Source: Triticum aestivum
Lineage: Eukaryota; Streptophyta; Magnoliopsida; Poales; Poaceae
Length of the DNA stretch: 64,000 bases
Direction of reading: 5' to 3'
Assembly: GCF_018294505.1 (NCBI RefSeq)
Contig: NC_057812.1
Coordinates: 59,627,789-59,691,788, forward strand
Position numbers and translations under genes: made by a program
Notes under the pieces: generated by a model
Told to the model about the DNA's origin: nothing
The model's database searches: none
The model's input: the letters and a program-made list of their open reading frames with translations, nothing else
Shown here: piece by piece, positions 44,101 to 54,900 of the stretch
How positions within the stretch are numbered: the first letter of the stretch is position 1
How the letters are laid out: every line of letters starts with the position of its first letter

Positions 44101-44979
44101 GGTGCAATGAAGACTTTGGTCTTCTATATTCTTCATGGCAAATGCTTCAATGCACAGGACTTCTTCATCCACCAACTTGCTGCATCAGGCTCTGATCTTT
44201 TTGGCTTGAAGTTCTACGCTCCATGGATAATGCGGCTGATCAAACTCCACTCCGCTATCTCATATCAGCCATCTGCTCGCAATCATCGGATCTTTATGCC
44301 TGATGTGGATATGTCCGTTGAAGCCATTTATCCTGAGCCTGCCAAGGAACCTCTAAGTCTTCAGAATGCGGAGCATCAAAGTTTTTCTCAGAACATTGAA
44401 GGAGTTGAAGCAGTCACTCATGTTTATCCTTTGGCTGGCACTACACGTGCACCACATCCTGCCCTTACTGAAGCCACCGATAGCACAATTGCGCAATGAC
44501 CCAAGAAGAGCACTCGTGTTCTCAATGACTGAGAGCTTCCGATGGCTCTTCATCAGAAACATGATAGGCATCATGACTGGCTGAAGCGCCAAATGCAAAG
44601 CCTCTTGGTGGATGTCAACTGCATTCGCAATCTTGCCACCAAGAATGCCTTTGTTGCACATGAAACCTCTTGACGCACATGGAAAGGGCTGACGCTTATG
44701 TGCTCTGAAGATGATCTTCAACAGGATAGCTTTTCTGGACCATTCAAGTTTGACTCCACACCTCCTCGAAGGGCAGTGCTGCGACGAACTCCATCTCTTG
44801 AAGACTCTGAGTTCTCTTCCTCTGCTGCAACTGTGAATGCCAGAGTGATCGAGGATGAAGACGATGCTACTTCACCGCCACCTCCTTCAGCACACTTCGA
44901 CACTGCTCCAAGTTCTTCTGCACCGCCGAACACCACCGACGACCCTGCTGCTTCACCTACTCTTCATGGGAACGAGTAG
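41127..44979 (+). pseudogene. SIRE-lineage extra ORF after pol (sometimes called env-like), long but with stops near both ends
   Basis: Likely start ATG 41127 (MASEKSARKGGRQRRGG). TAA at 41227 and TAG near 41261 interrupt the first 50 codons. From ATG 41308 the frame is open for 1063 residues to TGA 44497-44499. In the same frame it continues past TGAs near 44530 and 44671 to a final TAG at 44977. Visible parts (numbered from 41308): a conserved N-terminal region; acidic and Pro/Ala/Lys-rich linkers; a helix-rich, coiled-coil-like segment at about 275-364; Lys/Arg clusters such as KKKRKTKKER near 450; and a folded C-terminal region at about 735-1010 containing WNEELLLQFYATLHIRGYN. No signal peptide or membrane segment was seen, so the env-like label is not supported by this sequence. 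Function unknown. Confidence 0.75.
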
Positions 44980-45502
44980 ATGCTCTATGTCTTCAAACCT
45001 TTTTGGTCCTTACTGACAAAAGGGGGAGAAGCATATGAGTTTGATAGTCTTCAAGCGGGTCCATATGGGCGGGTGTTTTATATTTTGCTTCGTGTTTACA
45101 ACTCTCGTTTTGATACATTTGGTTCTTTGAGTTGTAACACTTAAACTCGATGGTCGTCTGCTACTTATTTGCCACTTTGTGATGCGATGATAAATTCCGC
45201 ATGTGCGATGATAAATTCCGCACTTAGATCATTTTGCAGACGTCCATTTTCCATTATGCATGTCATTATCTTCACATACCTTCACATGCATAGTGGATTG
45301 TCATCATAAGTTGAAGAGGATCTCCACAAGCACAACCTGCCATGTGCATTTGCATTCCAAAAGCAAATTACTTACATGCACATCTTCAGGGGGAGCCCTT
45401 GCAACCTATGAAGACAATTCATTATCCTTTACAATTTCACATATTATATTCCCTATTGAAAACTTCAACTACTTTGTCATCAATTACCAAAAAGGGGGAG
45501 AT
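44980..45502 (+). other. SIRE-like 3' untranslated region and polypurine tract
   Basis: Non-coding. Contains AAAAGGGGGAGAAG near 45015 and the true polypurine tract AAAGGGGGAGAT just before the 3' LTR. A short direct repeat GATGATAAATTCCGCA(T/C) occurs at 45186-45222. Confidence 0.75.
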
Positions 45503-46881
45503 TGTAAGTGCATCTAGTGCCACCCCTAGTTGGTTTTGGAGTATTGACGACAAACCTAGTTGAGGGACTAATGTGTTTGTGAGAATTGCAGGATAACACA
45601 GGTAGAAGTCCCTCATTGATTCGGTTTTCCTACCAGAGATGACCCCTAAAAATGTATGAAGACATTGATGTCAAAGGTGGTATATGAAGATATTCTCATT
45701 GAAGACTATGACAAGAGAAGACATCGCATGAAGCCTATGGAGCTCGAAGACTTAGATCTTTCGTAGTTCTTTTTTCTTCTTTGTTGAGTCATAGGAACCA
45801 CCGTACTGTTAAGTGGGGTCCAAGTGAACCAGTCAGAATGACTGAAGTGATGCTTAACCAAAACCTATGTCTTCGAGTGAAGACTATGAGAGCGAATCTT
45901 GTCCAGAGTCGGACAAGTCAGCTTTGATTGTAGCCCAAGTAAAGTTGTCGTGTGTGTTTGAAACCTGACCGTTGGAACACGTGTCAGTTCCTTAGTGACC
46001 CAGGGTCATTTCGGACAAATCAGGTCGGGTTGCCTAGTGGCTATAAATAGCCCACCCCCTACAACCATAAACGGTTGGCTGCTCAGAGTTAGAGTACGGC
46101 TTTTGTCGTTTGAGAGCAACCCACCTCGAAGCCTTTGAGAGAGAATTCCTTGCGAGGATAAAGCCCTAACCAACCAGAGCCAAAGAGTGTTAGGCATCAC
46201 TTAAGTCCTCTTGTCTGTGTGATCTAAAGACTTATTACACTTTAGGACTGTGAATCCTCCAGCCGGTTAGGTGTCGCGTTCTGAGCATCCAAGAGACATT
46301 GTGGATCGGCAGTGAACGAAGTCTGTGAAGGTTTGGGAGTCTACCTTGAAGACTTACCAGAGTGATTGGGCGAGGTCTGTGTGACCTTAGCTCAAGGGGA
46401 ATACGGTGAGGACTGGGTGTCCTGAGCTGCGTGTTCAGAACTGGGTGTCCGGGACTGTGTGTCCTCAGGTTTAAATACCTAGCCGCCCTAACCAGATGTA
46501 CAGTTGTCACAGCAACTGGAACTGGTCCAACAAATCATTGTATTCAACGAGTCACTGGTTTCATCCTTCCCATTCCCTTTACTTACTGTTTGTCCTTGTG
46601 AAGTCATTGTATGATTGCACTATCTTTTGTCTTCACTGAGTGACTGCGTGTTCTGTTTGGCTTCATAATATCTTCCTACCTGATCCTCACTACATTGCTG
46701 CTATTAGTCATTGTGCTTTCACTTCATTGAATACTTGACTATGGTTTGTCCAGTGTAGTCTACCTTCCACTGCATGGTAATAGGTTTATTTCTATCGTTT
46801 GTCTTCGAAACTTGCACGTTTTGAAGACGTTCATAAAAATCGCCTATTCACCCCCCCTCTAGTCGATATAACACACTTTCA
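45503..46881 (+). repeat. SIRE-like 3' LTR (1379 bp)
   Basis: Begins TGTAAGTGCATCTAGTG and ends CGATATAACACACTTTCA. TATAAATA at 46042-46049. It is full length and serves as the reference for the deletions and CACTA insertion in the 5' LTR. Confidence 0.9.
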
Positions 46882-47131
46882 GAGGGGGTGACTGAGGCTG
46901 CAGGTGGTCACCAGGTAGCCACAAAGTGGGGACAGACGGTCTTAGGGAGAGGCCACATATTTTACTCGGGCGCTTTTAGGAGGAGTAATTTTAGTGGTTG
47001 GATAGGTGAAGGGGTAAAATTTAGCCTTCCATATAAGTTTTAGTGCTTCGGCTAGGTGCGACACAAAGGAGAAAAACCAAATCCCCCCCCCCCCCCCTTA
47101 TAGCCGAATAGGGGATCAGTTAGAGTTGGGT
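46882..47131. other. Right part of the Harbinger-like element
   Basis: 250 bp between the Copia LTR and the right inverted terminus. It contains a run of 14 C at about 47085-47098 and AT-rich subterminal sequence. No coding capacity. Confidence 0.6.
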
Positions 47132-47134
47132 TTA

Positions 47135-47820
47135 CCTAGTCGTCCATTGTTAAAATCACTCCCTTATGCACGAATCACGTAAAAATCTTGATTTTAATGG
47201 GGTATTTGATTTTTAAACTTGATTTCAGCACATCGAAAGACCAGTGTGGGTATTATGGACACAACCTCTTTTGATGGCCGCTTCTAATGTCCTCTTTTGT
47301 ACTAGTGAATATTGGTTTCATGCATCGATATATGATGATTGCTATGCTCATGGTCTCCTTGACGAAGTCGGGGTCGCTGGACGTCTGTGTGCAGCTATGA
47401 AGTTATTGGCGTAATTTTTTCTTAATTAATGAAAATGACAAGTCTTTTAACTGGGATTTTGCACCGAGCCGCCCGTGGATTGGCCTGATCGATTCGATTG
47501 CCGACGCAGCTAGCCGAGCTAGATAGGCGAAAAACTAGGAGCGCCCACACAGACAGAAATGGAGTGCACGCTAACAGACACTGCACTCACGCATATGGTC
47601 TACCGACGTGTTATCCTGCGCATGCTCCCTGCCATCGTCTTATCCGGTGCAGAATCTAGTGGAGCGCCCTCCCATTACGGTCTCCCATTTTATTATGACC
47701 AACGAGGTGGCGCCATTGTACCTGTGCTCTGCCCCGTCGCACCGCTTGCCGGTACTAGCAAAACCACGATCTTGCTTCCCATCGTATCAAGTCGCCTTCC
47801 ATTGGTTGAGCGGTTTCCAG
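47135..47820. other. Upstream region of the ENOD93 pseudogene
   Basis: Non-coding, low-copy-looking sequence between the Harbinger-like end and the TATA box. It presumably includes the ancestral ENOD93 promoter. No individual operator motif is strong enough to call. Overlapping short frames at 47559-47949 lack support and end across the true exon. Confidence 0.45.
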
Positions 47821-47825
47821 CAACC

Positions 47826-47832
47826 TATAAAT
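47826..47832 (+). promoter_or_regulatory. TATA box of the ENOD93 pseudogene
   Basis: TATAAAT in the context CAACCTATAAATCCC, about 120 bp before exon 1 coding text. A CT-rich CATCTCACTCACACTG downstream could be the transcription start region. Confidence 0.6.
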
Positions 47833-48015
47833 CCCATGTCTCATCTCATCTCACTCACACTGCTAACTGACCTCTGCTACTTGACTCCACTTGCTACTGG
47901 TTCACTTCCTTCAGATCTCGTGCCACCAATCTGTCATCCACGGCCATGAAGATCTCGACCAGAGGCTTGCCGCCGCCAAGCGCTACTTCAGAGGTACTAA
48001 CCAAAACGGGGGCCG

Positions 48016-48671
48016 TGTTGGAAATTCTCCCACATGATCGATCACATAAAATGCGATGAACACATGCCCACACAAAACTGATAGTCAAGGGTCCTTGTCG
48101 TCAAGGTTGTCAGAATCGCGATTCTGTTATACGATTCTACGACTTTACGATCCAAACTAACCTCTATGATTCTACGATTTTAGTTCATAGAATCTACGTT
48201 TCTACGATCCTGATAGTGAAGATTCTACGATTTGCGATCTTACCATCGGAGCTCCGATCCGATTCAAAATCGCGATTCTGACAACCTTGCTTGTCGTGCC
48301 CTCTTTTCTTCCTCTTTATTTCTTTTGCTATTTTCTCACGGTGTTACAGAACTCACACATCACTGCATATATATATGCATAGACCTGGCTGGCTAGCAAG
48401 CTGACTCGAAAACAGCACTCCTAAGCCTAACACAACGTACTACACCAAATCTATTACCAACCAGACACGAAGTCCTACTACAACTCCAAATACCATACTT
48501 CAGAGCTTGCTCTAATCGGACTGGCAAGGACTCACACTTTCCTAATTACCGGCCACGCTGATCGCACTTTACTAATCCTAAAACGACTCAAACACAACTA
48601 GCAACACATATGTGTCCACCTCCTATTAGAACTACCAAAACTAAACTAGATTTTGTTTGGATTACCTAACA
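48016..48671 (-). repeat. LTR (left copy, carrying a hAT MITE)
   Basis: Aligns to 49688-50147 over its whole length, apart from the 196-bp MITE plus duplicated site at 48102-48297. In element orientation it is the 3' LTR. Confidence 0.9.
48102..48289. mobile_element. hAT-type MITE (188 bp) inside the LTR
   Basis: Terminal inverted repeats CAAGGTTGTCAGAATCGCGATT flank 188 bp. The 8-bp duplication CTTGTCGT lies at 48094-48101 and 48290-48297. The other LTR (near 49768-49775) has the single, uninterrupted site, confirming the insertion. The interior has reiterated GATTCTACGAT motifs. No coding capacity. Confidence 0.95.
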
Positions 48672-49687
48672 ATCACCCCCTAATCCAAACAATCGACTCT
48701 TTACTCGGCGAGACACGTACACGACCTCCTGTTCATCTTGTCTCGCAGGTTGTCTCTGATGACGCGACTTACCGGACCGCAACTTCTCTCTTTTTGCAAC
48801 AATGATCATCACTTCATCATCATCTTTTTTTTTCATGCCGAGTTGTAGACTGAACCAACGATTATCCGGACTACCAACCACACTGCCACATCTTAGCGTG
48901 CTACATACAGACTAAACGCATAGCCTCATGCAGGAACTCAACTTAACTGACGCACGTCCATCTACACGTTGATCTTCATCTTCTTATGGGTCGCTTGTAC
49001 ACGGGGAGACACATCTCTTCACCCGCCTCATATTCACTTCTTCTCTTTGTCGTTGGTGCCACAACTTACCAAACGACACCTCCTGTCCAGAGGCAACGCA
49101 ACTCGCTATATACGTGCAACTCAACTTCACCGTATATGAACTCGCCGGAACTCCTTGATCACGAACGGAAACGCAAGGCACAATTTCCTTTTTCCATCCG
49201 CTCTCATTCTCAATTCTCCTCTGCCAGTGACGCATCTCAACTGCAGCAGAAGATTCACACGCCCGAACTCTTGGACGCACCTTACAAGAACTCATGTGCA
49301 CACCTTGACGACAGCTCACAACTTTGTCGCCTCTTCCTCGCTCCCCCCGAACGACGATCTTGACGAGATCTTCTAGCACCGCACCTCGGCACAACCGCTC
49401 CTGTCAATGATCTCCTTCCACCGCCTTGTCGACCACAACCTGTCGCCCTCCTCCGGGTCGTTCTACCCTTTGCCGCGCTCACGACAGAACCTCACCGCCT
49501 TCCCGTCGCCTCTCCGCCGAAGGACAACCGCTCGACCACCCACGTCGCTGCACCACCCAGCGACTAGATCGCCCGCTCCTCCTCGTCGTTGTACCACCCA
49601 ACGACTATATGGCCCACCCCGAGGCGTTAGTCAGGTCGTCACCCCGGGGCAAGCGCGGCTACAAATTGACCTAGCTCTAATACCAAT
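48672..49687 (-). other. Internal region of the non-autonomous LTR element
   Basis: 1016 bp with no gag or pol motif on either strand. Several overlapping short frames (for example 48984-49394 minus, 49407-49991 plus) are not supported by any domain. It contains packaging or leader sequence by position only. Confidence 0.7.
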
Positions 49688-50147
49688 TGTTGGAAATTCT
49701 CCTACAGGATCGATCACATCAAATACGATGAACACAAGCACACACAAAACTGATAGCCAAGGGCCCTTGTCGTGCCATCTTTTCTTCCTCTTTATTTCTT
49801 TTGCTATTTTCTCACGGTGTTTCAAAACTCACACATCGCTGCATATATATATGCATAGACCTGGCTGGCTAGCAAGCCGACTCGAGAACAGCACTCCTAA
49901 GCCTAACACAACGTACTACACCAAATCTACTACCAACCGGACACGAAGTCCTACTACAACTCCAAATACCATACGCCAGAGCTTGCTCTAACCGGACTGG
50001 CAAGCATTCACACTTTCCTAATTACCGGCCACGCTGTTCGCACTTTACTAATCCTAAAACGACTCAAACACAACTAGCACCACATATGTGTCCACCTCCT
50101 AGTAGAACTACCAAAACTAAACTAGGTTTTGTTTGGATTACCTAACA
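49688..50147 (-). repeat. LTR (right copy, uninterrupted)
   Basis: 460-bp LTR without the MITE. In element orientation it is the 5' LTR, next to the primer site. By eye the two LTRs differ at roughly twenty-five positions, so the insertion is old compared with the Gypsy element. Confidence 0.9.
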
Positions 50148-50582
50148 GGCTGGCTAGCAATGCCTGTGTCCTTCTGATGTTAATATTGCAGCCCATGCGC
50201 TGAAACTTGATCGCCATTAACATGCTTGTGTTGCTTCGGAACTGCAGAGGCTGCCATGGCAGGAGCCAAGGCTGCGGTCGTCGGCACCGTCGCTGTCGCT
50301 GTCCCCACCGTGAGTACTTCCACTGGAACACAACCATTCACCCTGCACTGTAAGTACATTTATCTCATCCGTGCGATTTGTCTGCCTTCCCTGCAGCTGG
50401 CAAGCGTGAGGATGCTGCCGTGAGCCAAGGCACACCTCAACCCGACCGGCCAGGCGCTGATCATCTCCACCGTCGCCGGGATGGCTTACCTCATCGTCGC
50501 CGACAAGACCATCCTCTCCATGGCCAGGAAGCACTCCTTCGACGTTGCGCTGGAGCACCTCAAGAACACCTCCTTCCACTGA

Positions 50583-50790
50583 TTAGCCCATAATAGATCC
50601 ATTAATAGTGCGCAATAAACTACATGCCGGCCCGTACGGCCGTACGCGTCTGCTAAATGATACTAGTATAATGTTCAGCTAGAGAGGCGATGCGATGCAG
50701 ATCAGGCCTCGCGCTTCTATTCGTGCATGCACTTATCTGATGAAGTTACCATGTAATCCAGCCAGTATTCTTGAATAAATGAATACTACT
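50583..50790 (+). other. ENOD93 pseudogene 3' untranslated region
   Basis: Follows the last exon. Contains GCAATAAAC near 50614 and TGAATAAATGAATAC near 50772, both possible poly(A) signals. No structured repeat seen. Confidence 0.5.
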
Positions 50791-51776
50791 ATTTGTACAA
50801 CTCTTGTTCATCACACATAAATTCAGAAAATGCAGACACCAATGTCAAAGTATAAAATTTGAATCTTGGTGGACTAGGATACCACCGTCCTCCTAACTAT
50901 CGAACCACAGGTTTATTCGCTTCAACCTCTTCATCTTATCGATGCACATATTACTTGAGTATTGTTATTAGATTGAAAACATAGGATAGAGTAGGAAGTA
51001 CTCTGACTTGTATCTGTCATCATGAGCCATGTAGTGGAATTCTTCTCTTCCCTCGTCTCGGCCAAACCTAATATGGGCTTTAGGATCTCCCTCTCCTTCT
51101 GGGACAACTGTGACAGGATCACTATGGATGAAAATGCTGCTCTCATGCTGCCCTTGCCTGAAGAGGAAATTTTTCTCTCCATTAGTAAAGCAAATGCCAA
51201 CTCTGCTTCGGGTCCGGACGGCTTTTCCATCCCTTTCTTAAGGAAATTCAAGCCTCAACTATGGGGTCTTATCTGTGCGTTTATCCAAGGTTTCTGTTTG
51301 GGGACGGTTGATATCTCTAGACTTAACTATGTGGTCAGCTCCCTCATACCTAAAATTAAGGGCGCGGAACTCATTTCTCAATTTCGGCCTATTGCCCTTA
51401 TCAATAACTTTGCTAAATTCCCAGCCAAATGCTTCGCCATGCGTCTTACCCCTGTTTCCCACCGTACCCTCTCTCCTACTCAATCTGCCTTTGTTAAAGG
51501 CTGTTTTATCCTTGATGGAGTTTTATGCCTCCACGAGATCCATGATTTCATAAAAACTGGCAGCAGGGCCGTGATCCTTAAATTGGATTTTGAGAAAGCC
51601 TACGATTCTGTGAGTGGGTTTTCTTTGGCAGGTCCTTTTAGCCAAAGGCTTTGATGGTAGTTTTGTTCATAGAATCATGCAGATGGTCTCGGGGCGCCAT
51701 ACTGCTATCTCTATTAATGGTAGGATTAGCAATTTCTTCAAAAACTCTAGAATCCTCACGCAAGGGGACCCGACCT
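50791..51776 (+). pseudogene. LINE (L1-type) reverse transcriptase fragment, cut by CACTA2
   Basis: The open part 51022-51654 encodes the N-terminal half of an L1-type reverse transcriptase: SASGPDGFSIPFLRKFKP, VSSLIPKIKGAELISQFRPI, ALINNFAKF, and LKLDFEKAYDSV with the first catalytic Asp. After a frameshift near 51612 the text continues as FDGSFVHRIMQMVSGRHTAI and ILTQGDPTS. The catalytic second half (FADD region) is missing because CACTA2 starts at 51777. The 5' endonuclease is also missing. The precise left border is uncertain. Confidence 0.82.
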
Positions 51777-51909
51777 CACTAGTAGAAAAAGGGCCTATTG
51801 TCCCGGTTCGTAAGGGCCTTTTGTCCCGGTTCCTGAACCGGGACTAAAGGGTCGGTACTGATGCCCTGTCCCTTTAGTCCCGGTTCAATCCAGAACCGGG
51901 ACAGATGGG

Positions 51910-54900
51910 TGTAACACCCCGAATGTAATTTACCTAATATGTACTCCAACTCTTGCCGTTTCCGGCGCTAAGTTATTTTATTTCCTCGGGTTCGGGTTTT
52001 TGCCTCCGTGTGTTATTGGCGTTGTCATGCATCTCATATCATGTCATCATGTGTATTGCATTTGCATACGTGTTCATCTCATGCATCCGAGCATTTTCCC
52101 CGTTGTCCGTTTTGCATTCCGGCGCTCCTATCTCCTCCGGTGGTCTTTTCTACCTTCTTTTCGTGTGTGGGGATTAAACATTTCCGGATTGGACTGTGAC
52201 TTGCCAAGCGGCCTTGGTTTACTACCGGTAGACCGCCTGTCAAGTTTCATACCATTTGGACTTCGTTTGATACTCCAACGGTTAACCGAGGGACCGAGAA
52301 GGCCTCGTCTGTGTTGCAGCCCAACACCCTTCCATTTTGGCCTAAAACCCACCAAAACCCTCCTCCATCATCTAGAGCATTCGATCACGATCGCGTGGCC
52401 GAAAACCGCACATCATTTGGACTCTCCTACCTCCTCCTATGTCTATATATAGCCCCCCTCCGAAATTCACGTCTCCTTCTTCACCCGAAACCCTAGATCC
52501 ACTCCACCCGCCGCCGCGGGACGAAATCCCGCAGGCCAGACATTGTCCGCCGCTCGCCCGGACCAATCGCTGCTTGCCACGTGGCCCGCGCGCCCCACTT
52601 CACCGCCCCCGCGCCGTCGGCCCGCCCGGGCCCAGGCGGGGCCCTCCCGAGCCCGGCCGCCGCCTCCCCGCGCCCAGCGCTCCGTGCCCCGCCGCCTCTT
52701 CTCCTACCTCGCGCCGCCGCCCCGCAGCTCGTCCCTCCGCCGCGCCGCCCAACTCCGACGAGGTCCACCGCCCGAGCTCCGGCAGGGCTCCGGCGTCGTG
52801 CCGCTCCTGCCGGCCGACGCCGCCGCAACTCCGGCAACCGCACTCCGACGCCGACCTCCCTCACTGACCGGCCTCTCCTCCGCGGCAAGTCCACTCCGGC
52901 GAACGACTGACTCCGGCGAGCTCCCCCGGCGAACCTCGACTTCCGCGCCTCAGATCTGAGATCTGGAGTTTAGGGTTGACTTTATCCCCGAAAACCCTAA
53001 TTATTTCGCAATGTTCATCATGCTATAACTCCGCATCCATAGCTCCGTTTTGGGCGTGTAGCATATCAAAATGTTCAACTCAGAGAGAACATCATTTCAT
53101 CTCATTGCATCATTTTCATTTGAGCTCGTCTTGATGCCCGAAATGTTGTTGGAAGAGAGCTATTTGAGTTAATTGTCAGATCTGCTGCACCAAAATTGTT
53201 ATTTGTCATTTTTTCCATGATTAATGGGTGCATGATATGCTCATGAGCTCTACATGAGTTTTGTTTTATGATTTGTCATCTTTCCAGAGGTGCTATCCAT
53301 GTATTTTTGTGATATGTGTGGTTACTAGCACAATCTTGCAAAGTAGTGCATTTGTTAATGCTGATTTTAGGGACTTGGAGATTTCACCAAGTCCTTGATC
53401 TGTTTTTATCAATATGCCATATGTTCATGTTGTTTCCTAGTGATCCGTGCCTCTTTTGAGGATGATCAGTAAGGATGATTTGTTAATCTTGTGGTGCTCT
53501 ATCCATCCATGTCTTTGTTTGCATTTATGGAGCATACTAGCTTGAGTCAATCGAGCTCTACTTTTACCATTTCGTGAATCTGGGCAGATTGTCTACTTGT
53601 TAGCGATTTTGCCGAGGATGTTGTTGTTGATCCGTGCATGCTATGTTGTTGTTCTTGTGATGTATAGCTTATATAATGTGTATTCTTGATGGGTGTATGC
53701 TTAGTTTGTCATGTCTTGCCCTCTAGTGAGTGCATCGAGCTCGTAAACATGCCTACTCGCTAAGATATTTGCATGCTCCAGTTTTTCACCAAGTCTGTGA
53801 TCTGATTATGTTTTTGCCATGTTCACATGCTTGCAATTGTATTTTCTGATCTCTTTTGGCTCAAGGTCACTAAGGGACTTTTGTTAAGCTCTTTGAGTAG
53901 CTGCATGTCATGCTTTACTTTGCCATGTTAAGTTCCTGTAGCATATAGTTTTCATGCTGTAAAGTGTGCTACCTGATCTGAAACCTGTTTACCAATTGCA
54001 CTTTTGCCATGCTTGTTTGAACCTGTTAATGGATGAATTGGCCGTAGCTTAGTGTTCATCTTTTGTCAAGCATCATGACTGGATCCCTGCCATGTATTTT
54101 GTTGTCATGTTTGAGTGCTGTAGCATATTTAGGTTGATGCATTTAGATGGCTACTTGCTGTTTATCGCAGACCGGTGCCATATTTGTTTTGCTTGCCATT
54201 TCCAAACCGTGTCTCCGATTCCGGTGTTCTTTATATAGATTTCAACCAAAATCACCTCACCTTTCCAGTGGCACACTTGGATTTCCAAGTTGAGGCCAGG
54301 TTCAATCATTCCTTGTCAAATCTTGCATATGCATCACATATCGCATCCCGCATAGCATACCATGTTTGCATCATGTTGTTCGAGCATTTGCACGTGGTTG
54401 ATTGTGTTCCTTTTGCTTGTTTGTCTTGTTTGGGTAGAGCCGGGAGACGAGTTCTCTAACAAGGAGCCCGTTGATTTTGCTTTCGAGGATCTAGTCAACT
54501 CTGACAACTTTGCAGGCAAGATGATCATACCCTCGAAATCACTTCTATCTTTGCTTTGCTAGATGCTCGCTCTTTTTCTATGCCTATGCTACAATGCCTA
54601 CCACTTGCTTTTCATGCCTCCCAAATTGCCATGTCAAACCTCTAACCCCCCATGTCCTAGCAAACCGTTGATTGGCTATGTTACCGCTTTGCTCAGCCCC
54701 TCTTATAGCATTGCTAGTTGCAGGTGAAGATTGGAGATCATTCCTTGTTGGAACATTATTTTCTTGTTGGGATATCATTATGTTACCTTGTTATCTTAAT
54801 GCATCTATATACTTGGTAAAGGGTGGAAGGCTCGGCCTTTTTCCTAGTGTTTTGTTCCACTCTTGCCGCCCTAGTTTCCGTCATATCGGTGTTATGTTCC

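Larger units (their letters stand above)
31294..46881 (+). mobile_element. SIRE/Maximus-like Copia retrotransposon with extra ORF after pol
   Basis: LTRs at 31294-33652 (5', rearranged) and 45503-46881 (3') share sequence, TATAAATA boxes and the end ACACACTTTCA. The primer site TTGGTATCAGAGC lies at 33654-33666. Order: gag, protease, integrase, RT, RNase H, then a spacer and a second large reading frame before a polypurine tract AAAGGGGGAGAT (about 45491-45502). An extra ORF downstream of pol is the hallmark of the SIRE lineage (Maximus and relatives in Triticeae). Gag and pol are broken by several stops. The first roughly 26 bp of the 5' LTR are missing, so no target duplication can be read. 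Confidence 0.88.
30487..47131. mobile_element. Harbinger-like DNA transposon split by a Copia insertion
   Basis: The left end AGACAACTCTAACCGATCCC (30487) and the reverse complement of the right end, ACCCAACTCTAACTGATCCC (to 47131), form inverted repeats of at least 23 bp with three mismatches. TTA lies directly outside both ends (30484-30486 and 47132-47134), the duplication expected of PIF/Harbinger elements. Without the Copia element (31294-46881) it is about 1.06 kb. No transposase was recognised. The superfamily call rests on the TTA sites and ends alone. Confidence 0.65.
48016..50147 (-). mobile_element. Non-autonomous LTR element (2.1 kb, minus strand) in ENOD93 intron 1
   Basis: Direct repeats of 460 bp (48016-48671 including a MITE, and 49688-50147) flank about 1 kb of non-coding sequence. 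On the minus strand the LTR reads TGTTAGGTAATCC...GAATTTCCAACA. A primer site TGGTATTAGAGC lies at 49685-49674 and a polypurine tract ATTAGGGGGTGA at 48684-48673, both in the right places. Flanks GGCCG (48011-48015) and GGCTG (50148-50152) form a 5-bp duplication with one change. No gag or pol. This is a small LTR element of the LARD/TRIM type that needs another element's enzymes. Confidence 0.85.
47915..50582 (+). pseudogene. ENOD93: Early nodulin 93 (ENOD93) family pseudogene
   Basis: Three exons match the small membrane-associated ENOD93 family of about 100 residues (mitochondrial or nodulation-associated roles reported; biochemical role uncertain). Exon 1 (to 47993) encodes EDLDQRLAAAKRYFR. 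Exon 2 (50248-50309) encodes EAAMAGAKAAVVGTVAVAVP. Exon 3 (50397-50582) encodes LASVRMLP, then AKAHLNPTGQALIISTVAG and a C terminus ending HLKNTSFH. GT/AG borders are intact and phases agree. Breaks: no ATG lies in frame in exon 1 after the upstream stop; TGA at 50421-50423 stands where the family has Trp; and intron 1 carries a 2.1-kb retroelement. The rest of exon 3 is well kept, so inactivation is fairly recent. Gene symbol by family only. Confidence 0.85.

Noticed and set aside
41127..44979. Reading the extra ORF as a viral-type envelope protein
   Set aside because: No signal peptide, membrane anchor or furin-like site is visible; charged, coiled-coil-like composition argues against an envelope.
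47559..47949. Two overlapping frames (103 and 113 residues) upstream of ENOD93
   Set aside because: They cover the promoter, TATA and leader, lack motifs, and end before or inside the true exon in a different frame.
48984..49991. Frames of 125-194 residues within the small LTR element
   Set aside because: One crosses the internal/LTR boundary, and they overlap on opposite strands without gag or pol motifs.
52439..52959. Pro/Arg-rich frames of up to 142 residues
   Set aside because: Inside the GC-rich leader-like block of the solo LTR; overlapping frames on both strands, no motif.
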